This document shows positions 30,984-40,624 of a stretch of 64,000 bases of DNA, in pieces. The notes under the pieces were generated by a model that ran no database searches, was not told where the DNA came from, and saw nothing but the letters and a program-made list of their open reading frames with translations. Both the position numbers and the translations under genes were made by a program. Source of the DNA: Cyanidiococcus yangmingshanensis (Eukaryota; Rhodophyta; Bangiophyceae; Cyanidiales; Cyanidiaceae); assembly GCA_013995675.1 (NCBI GenBank), contig VWRR01000005.1:506501-570500 (forward strand). Reading direction: 5' to 3'. Each line of letters opens with the position of its first letter. Position 1 is the stretch's first letter.

Positions 30984-31832
30984 ATGTTTGTGGCGTGCTC
31001 ACCACGAACAACGTACAGTGGACGTGCTCCTGCAACACATAAATGCTTTGTGAAGACGCCGAGGTTTTTCCGCAGGGCGCAGTTCGCGCGATGCCTCAAG
31101 CGTCCGCAACGTGTCCGAGTTCGTTGCGCGACAGAAACGACGGAACCTGGAGACGCGGTTTTGGATGGCGCTGATTCCCTAGAAGCAACAGTGCGAAGAG
31201 AGCTTGAAGCTCAAGGTATTGAACTTGATCAGCTGCTGAACCCATCTAAAGTCATCAGTTTGGAGCGGAAAATCAGGGACTATCGTGTCAAGTTAGGGGA
31301 AGTTTCGACCACGAGAACCACGAGCGAAAAGGAGCGCTTGGAGCGCAGGTTATCCAAAGCGCAACGCGAACTTGAGCAAGAGAAACGGGCCATCATGCGT
31401 CAGTGGTTGAAGAACCTCTTCGTGGCGCAGGGTGTACTGACTGCTCTCCTAGGCGGCTGGATGGCATTCGAGTCCAGCTTGCCGCTTTATTTACGAGCGC
31501 TCGGATTCTGGATGATTTGGCTGTTCACCATTCCGTCGTTGCGGGCGCGCAAACCCTCCACTGCAGAGAAAAATGCACTGAATGTGTCGTTTTTACTTGC
31601 GCCGCTTATGAACCTCTTTTTGCCTATGATTGTGAAGGACCCTGGACAGTTATGGGCAGCGCAAGTGATTCAGTTACTGGGATGTTATTTGTATTATGGA
31701 GTGTGGGCATCGGTGCCCGAAAAATCGACGACAAGTCCGAGTGCGTCGACGCAAGCAAACGCGTTTCGAAAACGACCCGCGATTCGGCTACCCTCTGTCC
31801 TCCGCTGGCTTGACTGGGGCAGTTGGCGATGA
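30984..31832 (+). CDS. Probable plastid membrane protein, family not recognised
   Basis: A 282-residue protein. Residues 1-50 are rich in R, S, T and A with FVKTPRFFRRAQFARCLKRP, typical of a red-algal plastid transit peptide with an early phenylalanine. Residues 65-145 are helical and charged (LERKIRDYRVKLGEVSTTRT, LERRLSKAQRELEQEKRAIM), likely a coiled coil. Four hydrophobic segments follow at about 150-165 (VLTALLGGWMAFESSLPL), 172-185 (ALGFWMIWLFTIPSL), 200-218 (VSFLLAPLMNLFLPMIV) and 228-245 (VIQLLGCYLYYGVWASV). I do not recognise the family, although the arrangement resembles conserved chloroplast-envelope or thylakoid proteins of plants. The frame is intact. No functional claim is made. 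Confidence 0.65.
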   Translation: MFVACSPRTTYSGRAPATHKCFVKTPRFFRRAQFARCLKRPQRVRVRCATETTEPGDAVLDGADSLEATVRRELEAQGIELDQLLNPSKVISLERKIRDYRVKLGEVSTTRTTSEKERLERRLSKAQRELEQEKRAIMRQWLKNLFVAQGVLTALLGGWMAFESSLPLYLRALGFWMIWLFTIPSLRARKPSTAEKNALNVSFLLAPLMNLFLPMIVKDPGQLWAAQVIQLLGCYLYYGVWASVPEKSTTSPSASTQANAFRKRPAIRLPSVLRWLDWGSWR

Positions 31833-31862
31833 AATCGATGCTGCTGCAGCACCGTGCAAGAT

Positions 31863-32622
31863 TCACGAAAGTGATCGTTTCAGAATTTTTCGGGGATGTT
31901 TCGCGATCCATAGGAACCGTTCGTGTCCCAAGGCAGACGATGGGGACTGTTCCTCGGTTCGAGGGAGTGCGTTTTCGCTAGTTCCGTCGAATGGTTGTGT
32001 TTCGTGAGCCTGTCGAGGAAACGAGGTCGAAGCGCGTGGGACTGCGTCGCTTCCGTCTCGGTGCTTCGGGCTCTTTCGCGTACCTTCTCGGTGTGTAAAG
32101 TTGTTCTTCCGGTCCAGGGAACTTTGAATTGGTTCATTTTGCAAAAGCTGTCGTTCTACGTAATTTTCCTGGAAACCTCTTTGCTGGAGATAGTCCCAGA
32201 ACTCAGTTTGTGACCAGCGGTGGCCAACTTGCGTACTCTTCGTGCCACCGCGCCAGTTGACTGCGTGCGCGGCGCTCAGACTTAGTTCCCCCCTGTTACT
32301 TCGAGACCATTGGCTGCTAGGAACGATGCGTACTGGTTCGCGATCGAAACGGTGCGGAAGCTCCATCGAGAACGTTCACCAGCCGCCAAGCGACGCGAAC
32401 GTGAGCTAGTCGAAGCGACCAACAGGAACATGTCCATCGAAACGGCGCGCTCTGTGAGATCCTGCGCCGATGCGCGCGCGCCATTTGCGCCACCGCCCGC
32501 AGTCGGTCGGTCCGGGCTCGCTTCACGTCCTGAATTGGTGAAAGCAGGGGGGAGGGCCCTCCTCTATACTGTATCTCCGGCACCAGTGCTCGACTTGTAC
32601 TCCATCTAGACTCATATGGCAT
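31863..32622 (-). CDS. Hypothetical protein, possibly frame-broken
   Basis: Weakly supported. A 167-codon frame at 32366-31863 is hydrophilic and protein-like, with WSQTEFWDYLQQRGFQENYV as the most structured part. The preceding frame (ATG 32622, closing at 32317) contains LLSPIQDVKRARTDRLRAVA and is displaced by one base. They could be one gene of about 240 residues with a single frame change. I do not recognise either part. The opposite strand is open only in unconvincing frames. Confidence 0.35.
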
Positions 32623-34186
32623 CTCTTTTGTCGAAAGGTGAAGTGATTCCAGGTGTTTCCAAAAGATAATGTGCGCAGAATAACGCTTGTGTGGAGTTGA
32701 ATGGCACTGATCCGCGCAGTTTTCGTTAGAGTTTCGCTGGAATCCGTCTCCACTGCAACGCCGAATCGGGAAGCGGTTCAGTTCTCGATGACGTCATGCT
32801 AGTGTCCCGTTTGTTTTCGTTCGTGCGTAACCTATAGATAGCTCGGTTCCTCAGGCGAACACGCATCATGGGTTGTGATGCTTCATTCGCGAGCAGACGA
32901 GTTTCGGCGATGAACGGTAGCACCCATGGCACTCCGTCTCAATTCCGCCCATATTCGTAGCCTGAATTGATCCGGCAATATGGTGAAGAACGATCCACTT
33001 TCATATTCGGTTGCTCAGCGGCACACACAGAAGATTCGTTCCGATCCATTTTACCTGTGACATCAGATGCCTCTGGCAGAATATGGGCGCTGCAGCGTCT
33101 TCATAATCACGATTCGGCATCTTCCAGCAGCACGCGCCATCAGGATCCTCGAGAGTCGCAAGAAATCTCTCTCGTTTCCGGATTCACGTATGCCTTACCA
33201 CGCCGCTGCACGCAATGCTGCACCTGATTCGCATGCATGCACTGGGGCTATTTCTGGACGCTCGCTGGCAAGGACTCTCGTCTCAAAATTATCGAGTAGT
33301 TCACATACTGGTTGCCTTTCCGTATCCGCTGGGCCGATGCTCGCATTGATTCCGTGGAATACGCGTTCGGGGGCCTGCTGTCTGGGCGAGATCCGACGGC
33401 GCAGCGACCTTTCCCGCGAGGCATTCGATTTTCGAACGCCAGTCATCGGCTCGCGAGGGCCTCCTCGAACAGAGTCCACAGCACGGGCGTCTCGGAGGTC
33501 TGGTTTCGGTAGCGGCACCGAGGCACTCCGAAATGGAGACGCAAACGCCTTTCATCGAGAGAAGTGGCAGAACCAAGGACTATAAAAGTGCTCAACGGCC
33601 CCCGCTTGGCGATCTCGGGAACGTAGAGGAAAAGCGGCTGCGTTGCGAGGCTGGCACAGAGCGACGGGTTACCAAACAAAGTGCGTGTACGCGCAGCGAC
33701 GGAGCTATCCAGAGTGCTGACCAGGTGGAACTGCTCAATGACGCGCGTGTTTTTTTGAGACGGCTGAAACACGCGGCCCTCCGCTCGCGCACTTCCACGA
33801 ACAACAGACCCGTTCTCCTGGCCGCTCTGTCGAATCGCCTGAGCCAGAGGATAATGATGATGATGATGATGATGGATGAACAGGTCACAGTTGTCCGACT
33901 CACCCCTGAAACCCGGATACCTGCTGATTTGGAATCGTGAGAACGAAACGTATCCTACGAACGAGCACCAATAGAACGGAATCCAGAGACGCGGAAATGC
34001 CCGACGAGATAGTCTGATCGAGACAGAGCTTCGAACGCTGCTCGCCTCTGAGATGTTCATGGTCGGCTGAGTCCAACAAAACCTCTAGCGCAACAGCAAA
34101 CTGAATCTAAAAGTACCATAAAACTGGAGTAAACTCCTGCATAGACTGGTCAATGACTCCGACATGTACCAAATTGTTGTCAGACC
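32623..34186. other. Unassigned stretch with a CAT/ATG microsatellite
   Basis: A minus-strand frame of 205 codons (34060-33443) and a plus-strand frame of 135 codons (33533-33940) overlap. Each encodes a homopolymer (His or Met) from the trinucleotide run (ATG)7 at about 33854-33876. Neither shows a domain, and both may be chance. Nothing else was recognised. Confidence 0.35.
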
Positions 34187-34735
34187 ATGGGGCTTTTCGA
34201 CGACTCGCGCATCCGAGCACGCCGCAGCAGCCGCGTCAATCCACTGGAGAACGACGACGCCTTCATCGGTGCCGGGATCCGGGCGGCGCTGGCGTTATTT
34301 CGAGGAATACACGTCAACAGCGCTCATTCTGGAGGAGAGCACGTTTCGATGGCTTCGCTTCGAACTGCGCAAGTCTTAAAGCACTTGAGCGCGAGTGTTT
34401 TCGTGAGGGCTGGATGCCGAGGATTGGCGGTTCGCGCGACCACGACACAACCCGTGGACACGTCGAAAGGGCGCGTGGTGGCCCAGTCTGCGCTCTCCTT
34501 TCAGTACCAACTGCGACGAAACATCAGAAAACTGAAGGAAGCGCTGAACGATCCTGAGACGAAACTGGAAGTGACGGCAGCCGATAAGGACGCCTGCGTA
34601 GCGGAAATGGCAGCGTTCGCGAAACGTTGCGGGATTAGCGTGACGGAGACTTGGTTGCGTGAGAAGGTACCCATTGCGGACTCGTACACGCTCGGAGAGC
34701 TTGCATCGCTTGTTGAAGACACCTCTTTAAACTGA
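34187..34735 (+). CDS. Hypothetical protein, possibly organelle-targeted
   Basis: A 182-codon frame; an internal ATG at 34349 (MASLRTAQVLKHLSASVFVR) would give 128 residues starting with a basic, hydroxylated leader like an organelle transit peptide, and is my preferred start. The mature part is soluble and helical (FQYQLRRNIRKLKEALNDPE, ACVAEMAAFAKRCGISVTET, YTLGELASLVEDTSLN). No family is recognised. The regular helical pattern and absence of low-complexity bias favour a real gene. Confidence 0.45.
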   Translation: MGLFDDSRIRARRSSRVNPLENDDAFIGAGIRAALALFRGIHVNSAHSGGEHVSMASLRTAQVLKHLSASVFVRAGCRGLAVRATTTQPVDTSKGRVVAQSALSFQYQLRRNIRKLKEALNDPETKLEVTAADKDACVAEMAAFAKRCGISVTETWLREKVPIADSYTLGELASLVEDTSLN

Positions 34736-36470
34736 CTTGTTTTGTGCGTTGATCGCCAAGATTTCTCGAGAACAAGTGCATAGGCAGAGCATTTCTAGCC
34801 GGTCCTGGTCACTGGAACGTCCGAGCAAGTCGCGGCGGGTATATCGCGGAAACCGCGAACACTTGCGGCCGGTGGAGAGCGGTCGCGTCTGAATCAAGCG
34901 TTCAGTCAAAAAGGCGGGACAAGCGCACAACCATAAAAGCGAACTTCCAGTTTCAAGCGCGTCCGATCTGTTTGCTCCAGCGCTTATGGGCTCCTCGACA
35001 GAGGTTGAAACGATCCCGGCCGCGTTTGGTGCTGCATAGGCGCCATGTGCTCTTTTGTGAAGTTGATTCGTTTCAAGCATTCCATGACGAGTATTTGACG
35101 GTTGAGAGAAGGCCTTCTTAAATTGGGTAGGCGAAAATCCCCTACCCTCTTTGCTCTGGATGTGAACGCATCGATGGGTCGGTCGGGTCTCGCGAAACGC
35201 TGCGATCCTTGCACGGCCATGGCCATGGACCAAGCGTACTGTATCATCGTGTTTGGCGATGCCCGAATGGGCCATCTCGAGGGTGTGCGGCTTCTAGTCG
35301 ATAGACGGGATATGGCGAACAAAAGGATACTAAGACACGCTGGCTGCCCACCCATTCGAACACATCGGAAGCACGAACCATAGACTTGCAGGTGCAGTGG
35401 GCATGTCCTGTGCCGGTAATCCGATCCTAGAGGCTTTTCGACAAACGCTGCTCCCTTTTTTCTGCGATTGCAACGGCGAGCGTAGGTTGCTCGGCCGGCC
35501 GATAGCTCACCGCCACGGAGAGTCTATGCCTCGCGGAAGCGATCCAGAGAAGCAGTGATGCCTTCTAGCATACGATTCGTGCAGGAGTGTCCACCTCTGA
35601 GGGCTGAACTCGGGGTCAGGATATTCTGAGAAGCGGGCTCGCGATACGGCAGGCAGCAGGATGTTCGCATCGGACTGCGTCCAACGTCTGGCCGAGTATC
35701 TTTCTCACTCATGGTGATAGGTGGCGAACGTTTTTGACTAGTGCTGTCTATAATCGCTGCATGAACTCTGTTCGGACGCTACGAATTCCGTGTAGCGGTG
35801 TCACGGGTGTGTGCCCCGAAACCGGAAACAGGATCTCCCTTGGTCTGAATATGTATCCATGGATACCTGATAATGATCTTGGCCAATCAGGAAAAGCGTA
35901 AACTCCACTTTGGTCGATAAATTCGATCGCTCTGGTTCGAAGACATCACAAATAGGAACCTCTGGAGAAGAAAAAAACGATCCGGAATGAAAAATTTGTA
36001 AAAAAGAGAGTGCTCGCCGTGATAAGCATGTTTTATAGACCGCTCAAGCATCATCACGGTTTTATTGTCCTCGCTTCTGAGAACAGCCTTATACCTATAC
36101 GTATTCACTGTTCGAGCGAGCCGCATCAACACGCGACAAGCGATGGCTCTGCAACGTTCCGAGCTTGGCCTCGAGGCGGCGCTCAGTGCCTCATGGTTGG
36201 TCCCAACACTGGATGGCCTGCACTCACCACCGCTAGCACGCTCCATAACCTATTCGATGATTGTGAATCGAGTCAGCCCGGTCACAGCACATATCTTGGG
36301 CAGGTGTCCAGTCACCTGGTGACGACTGCTTGAGCGAGAAAAATACTGGCTTGTCCTTGCAGCGAGTGTGCTCGAGGTTAAACGTGGAGCTATGCGAGTC
36401 AAGGCGCTCCTCATTTACGCACCAGCGCCCGAGTGGATGAGGCAACGAGCGAGTCTCGATCCACCGGTGG
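34736..36470. other. Unassigned stretch, 1.7 kb
   Basis: Frames of 60-180 codons are open on both strands, none with recognisable motifs; the longest is minus-strand 35275-34727. AT-rich around 35940-36070. No repeats or RNA genes were recognised. A frame-broken gene cannot be excluded. Confidence 0.35.
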
Positions 36471-37276
36471 TTAACTCGCATGCTGAGCACTGGCGGTCGC
36501 CGCGGCAGCATCTGTCGGCTTTTTGGTTCCACTGCGTACTCTGCGACCGGGCACCGAACTCACATCAACCAGCATATCCAATTTCTCCTCGACATCGCGG
36601 GCCAGTGCCTCTTCCACCGACTCGACGGAGACAGAGCGCGGCACGGAAACATGCGCCTTTAGGACGGAACAATGGCCAGCCTGCAAACGGTGCAGAGACT
36701 GTCTCCGTCTCCATCGATTCAATATGGGCTTGGAACGGAACCAGCGCCTCAGTCAGCGAACGGATAATCCCTCGTTGGTCGGGGCCCTCCACACTCACTA
36801 GAAGCGTGCGCACATCCTTCTCCACAACAGGTTCTTCTCGCGTCTCCCGACAAGTCACTGCATAGTCCGGAAACGCCCGCTGCACTGCATCCCGAAGCTC
36901 ATGCACCCGACTCTCGGGTATCGTCAGCAGCGACATAACCACAAACTCGCCGCCGAGACGAACCATACGCGATTCCTCAAAGTTGCCCCCGTGATTCGCC
37001 ACCTCCGCGGTAAAGCGGTGCACAATCCCTCGACGATCTGCCCCATTCAGCGTCACAACATACATTTTATTCGCGGCCTCAGTGACGCTGCTGCTGCTGC
37101 TGCTGGAGAGCTCCCGTCGCAGCCACTACCAGTGCTCCGAGTCGGCCGCTTTGAAGCTTCCGTGCTGCGCGTGCCCCCATTCCGTCTCTGAAACCAAAAC
37201 TCCGCTCAGATTGACCGAGCACTCCCAACATCGCCCGCGTTGCCCTCATCACACCCAGTGCACTGTATCTATTCAT
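36471..37276 (-). CDS. Organelle-type ACT-domain protein (GcvR-like), two apparent frame changes
   Basis: Tandem ACT domains bind amino acids; the bacterial relative GcvR controls glycine cleavage. The ATG at 37276 opens a 65-codon basic leader (MNRYSALGVMRATRAMLGVL) ending in polyglutamine from a (CAG)6 run. One base later in phase, the first ACT domain reads MYVVTLNGADRRGIVHRFTA, VANHGGNFEESRMVRLGGEF. The second reads LLVSVEGPDQRGIIRSLTEA and ESMETETVSAPFAG. A further frame change at about 36660-36690 then gives LKAHVSVPRSVSVESVEEAL and ALARDVEEKLDMLVDVSSV, as expected for the last strand and helix of an ACT domain. The leader suggests import into an organelle. Whether it regulates glycine metabolism is inference only. 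Combined length is about 268 residues. Confidence 0.72.
37087..37105. repeat. CTG/CAG trinucleotide run in the ACT-protein leader
   Basis: Six tandem CTG units on the plus strand (CAG on the coding strand). They encode glutamines in the leader frame or serines in the frame of the ACT domains, and the frame change between leader and mature protein lies at or next to this run. Confidence 0.9.
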
Positions 37277-37942
37277 CAGATCGAACGAAACCTATTCCCG
37301 ATGGTGTGAATTCACGACCCTGATTTTCACAGAGACCACCCGTAGATAACGCAGGAAATGCCACCCGTCGCATGGCGATCTCGAGCGGACGCGTCTGGCG
37401 AGGGGCACGCCCGACGCCGCCACCCCGTCGATCGTCCTTGGTTATTGCGTTACAGACCAGACCGTTCAAAAATGACACCGGCTATTTCGTTCGCATGGAC
37501 CAGTGGATGGGTGCTTTGCGAAGATTGCACTTTCGGTTGGACGTGACAGCTGCATCCCCGGCAACCTTTTGCGTACGTATCAACATGATGGCAGCGCTCG
37601 AGCGCGCGACGACACCAGGTCACTTTTTTCCCAAAGTCATTGATCATGATGCGACTGGGTATGTTCGCAAGGGGTCTCGCATCGCCTTGGGCGCCTTGCA
37701 GTCAGTCAGGTGCCTGGGCGAGGCCGCCGCGCTGTCCGAGATCGGCAACCTTTGGTAAGCGATAGAATATCCGTTGCAATCCTCGGCAGCTAGTTCTCAA
37801 TCGGAATGAGTTGTGCCTCATTTATCTGAATCCGTACGTCCAGGGTATGGTCTCTCAGTGTTTCGTTTGAAAACGTTCCGGGTTACCCTGGTGGTCCTAC
37901 CTGAAACGCTGGGTCTCGACATCTATCCAGTGCCGCTGGACG
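37277..37942. other. Divergent spacer with one unassigned frame
   Basis: Upstream of both the ACT-domain gene (minus) and the AsmA-like gene (plus). A plus-strand frame of 128 codons (37372-37758) is open but arginine-rich at its start and shows no domain. I treat it as unproven. Confidence 0.4.
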
Positions 37943-39256
37943 ATGCGCGCGTTCGGGTCTGCAAAGGCGCCGCCGCCTAGCGCCGGGGCGTTCTTTCGCA
38001 ACAGCACGTTTGACGAGTCGTTCTCTTTGAAGGGTGTTGTGGTTTCGATCTTCACAAGCGGTGAAATGCCGTCTGTTTCCTTGGTATGGGGCAAATCAGG
38101 GAAGCAGGTATCAACAGGGTCTCATCGGCTGATCGTTCGGCGTAGCGGGAAACGAAGGCGGTCGGTGCTGATGGCGATGCCACCGTCGAGTCCGCCTGGA
38201 GCACTCGCGCCACTCATTCGTGGAGCGCTCGTCGGCATCCTGGCGACTGGTGGAGCGCTAATAGCCACCGCTTATGTTTTTCGAGCGAAACTGATAGAAT
38301 TTTTTATTTGGAACCAGTACAGACTTCGTCTACGAATCGAATCGATCGCTCGAAGTCGGGACGGCTCGTACGAGTTGGCGCGAGTGCGGCTGTTGGCACC
38401 GCCGTCTCGCGGTCCAGCTGGAGAGCGCGACGCCTGCAATATCCCCTCGATAAAGGCACGCTTTGACGAACGTATGGCTTTTCGAACGTTCCTTCCGTCT
38501 TGGCTCGGCGGTGTTGGAGCGTCTTCTTCTGTTGGGCTGGATATTGATGTTCACGAGCCATCCGTACTCGTCGAGTTCGATAACTTAGAGTTGACTGACT
38601 CCAATTGGCGGCGTCTAGCGCGAGAGGTGGCTGCGTCACCTGCTGCCCGTGCTCGAGGCCGCCAACCTGTTGATGGCGCCGAGACAAATGAAAGCAAGGA
38701 GCGTACGACACCGCGGCGGTTTGCATTTGAGCGCCTATCTGTCGTCGGGAACGCGCACCTTCGGGTGGTATCTCGGGCGCTGGACGAAGTGCTCATACCA
38801 GATCTAGCGCTCAGCGGTGGAGAGGTTCGCCTGCTAGAGCTCTCGCGTTCACCAAGCGCAGCCTGCTCCGAACTCGAGCGTATCGCTGCGCAGCGTATGC
38901 TGGCCGGAAATCTTCCTCTCGACATGAAATCCGAAACTCGTCATCGTCTGGAACAATATGCGAAATCAGTGCTCAGCAAGACGACAGAGGAGTTGCGGAT
39001 ACGTAGTCGCGAGCACCTGGAGCGGATCGATCGTCTTGTGCATGAGACCACGAAGACTCTGGATGAAATTGGCTTGCCTTCAACGCAGCGTGAGAAGCTC
39101 TTGGAACGGAGTCAGCGACTGCAAAAGAATATCAAGCGAATGAACAAATGGATGGATGGGCTGGATCGCCATAGCAAACCCTCTAATCCAGAGGTTCCGG
39201 TTCGAGATAAGGACGCCGAGATTCCCACACCTTCCTCTGAAAATGAAAAGCATTGA
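37943..39256 (+). CDS. Single-pass membrane protein with AsmA-like N-terminal half
   Basis: A 437-residue protein. Residues 1-75 are basic and serine-rich with little acid, like a transit peptide. A single membrane segment follows near residues 90-115 (LIRGALVGILATGGALIATA). The next 150 residues alternate short beta-like segments: LRLRIESIARSRDGSYELAR, VGLDIDVHEPSVLVEFDNLE, and AFERLSVVGNAHLRVVSRAL. This layout, one N-terminal helix and then strands with amphipathic repeats, resembles AsmA/TamB-type lipid-bridge proteins of bacteria and plastid envelopes. The C-terminal 150 residues are a long helical, charged region (LEQYAKSVLSKTTEELRIRS) with a polar end. The family assignment is tentative and rests on architecture, not on a diagnostic motif. 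The frame is intact. Confidence 0.55.
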   Translation: MRAFGSAKAPPPSAGAFFRNSTFDESFSLKGVVVSIFTSGEMPSVSLVWGKSGKQVSTGSHRLIVRRSGKRRRSVLMAMPPSSPPGALAPLIRGALVGILATGGALIATAYVFRAKLIEFFIWNQYRLRLRIESIARSRDGSYELARVRLLAPPSRGPAGERDACNIPSIKARFDERMAFRTFLPSWLGGVGASSSVGLDIDVHEPSVLVEFDNLELTDSNWRRLAREVAASPAARARGRQPVDGAETNESKERTTPRRFAFERLSVVGNAHLRVVSRALDEVLIPDLALSGGEVRLLELSRSPSAACSELERIAAQRMLAGNLPLDMKSETRHRLEQYAKSVLSKTTEELRIRSREHLERIDRLVHETTKTLDEIGLPSTQREKLLERSQRLQKNIKRMNKWMDGLDRHSKPSNPEVPVRDKDAEIPTPSSENEKH

Positions 39257-40624
39257 TGATTGAATGGAAGTAGACTAGGCTCTTCATCGATGTCCAAGCG
39301 ATCATGGATAGAATCAGATTGCTCTGTGGAGGAGTGTGCTGGAATGCGCCACATCGTGGGGAGATACCGCTGCCTTGGGGTGTTTCGCCGAATATCGAAT
39401 GACGCACAAGAGATTGGACCGAGCTAGAGACATGTATTGAGGATTGAAACTCGATGAATTTTTCATTGATCACAGCAGCAACCAAGGCGGTATTCGTAAA
39501 GCGCGAGCGATCTCAAAGCACATCATCGAGCGGCACCGAAACCAGCGTGTGCTTTCCACCGACGATAGCTAGCGTCTCGCTCCTTACATTCAGTAGAATC
39601 GTTGTAGTTGTGTCTCGTCCCGTGATTCCGACGACTGTAAAAGAGTTTAGCGTTCGCTGATTCGATAGGAAAAACGCGTCTATTGGTCCGCTGCTTTGAA
39701 TCAAGCCCAGCAAAGATCGGAAGGAATTCGTTGTCTTCATGTTGTGTGGTTATCACTTTATCCCTCAATGGACTGCTTGTAGGCCTGACTGTGGTTTCAA
39801 CTTGAAAAGCTACGAGTATCGACTTATTAGATCTTCAGGAAATTACGAAAATGAGGCATGTGGCGTTTTTCCAGATAAACCAGGGCTTTGCGTCCCACTG
39901 ACATCGATGGTGCCTCTGGTGAGGCGCCAACGCCCTCAAAAACATCTTCCAGGGCCACCAACACTTCGACAGTGCATTCAGGGTGCTCTTCATACACCGA
40001 CTGCACACTGATATCGTTCAGATCTCATAACGTATATCGAAAGGTCGACAGATTCTATCACCATGCGAATACGGATCTCAAAAAGGTACTTCATTTCGCT
40101 GATGAAAACCCTTGCATCAACACGATCGGTTCCAGTTCCATACCAGAAAAAGACCATGACAACATGAATTGCTCCGAGTGCTCTCGGAAAGCATCAAAAA
40201 TGTTGGAGACCGAGTACGATCCCGCTAGCGTTGCGGTCTGCTCAGACGAACTTGTCCGCATTCTCCATCACCACTGAATACGATACCCGTCATGAACATG
40301 CAACTTGGTAAGAACCTAGCAGCGCCTCCATGATGTGCGAGTCGCTCTTTATTCCACAAACCGAGGATCGGAATCCAACATATCTCGCTGGTTTGGGATG
40401 TCGACCATCAAGAACCAAAGTCATTCGGCGGAGCGAACGCCTCCACTCATCTGTTGTCTATTCATCTTGGACTGCGTTATCATTTTCGGGGGTCAGGGCT
40501 GTGACACAGTCAATCTGTTTCTTGGGCCAACGAGGACACCCAAACAAACCAACTTCATCTATTTTGGAAGAGACAGTTTATCGAAATATCGTGAAGGCTG
40601 TGGACTCTGAGCCAAGACAGAAGC
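39257..40624. other. Unassigned stretch, 1.4 kb
   Basis: Minus-strand pieces in different phases look somewhat protein-like (VEVLVALEDVFEGVGASPEA near 39940-39990; FTVVGITGRDTTTTILLNVR in the frame 39740-39513) but need several frame switches to join and match nothing I know. Plus-strand frames of 70-210 codons are arginine- and serine-rich. No gene is claimed. Confidence 0.3.

Noticed and set aside
33443-34060. 205-codon minus-strand frame with a histidine run
   Set aside because: The histidines come from the ATG microsatellite, no domain is visible and the plus strand is equally open.
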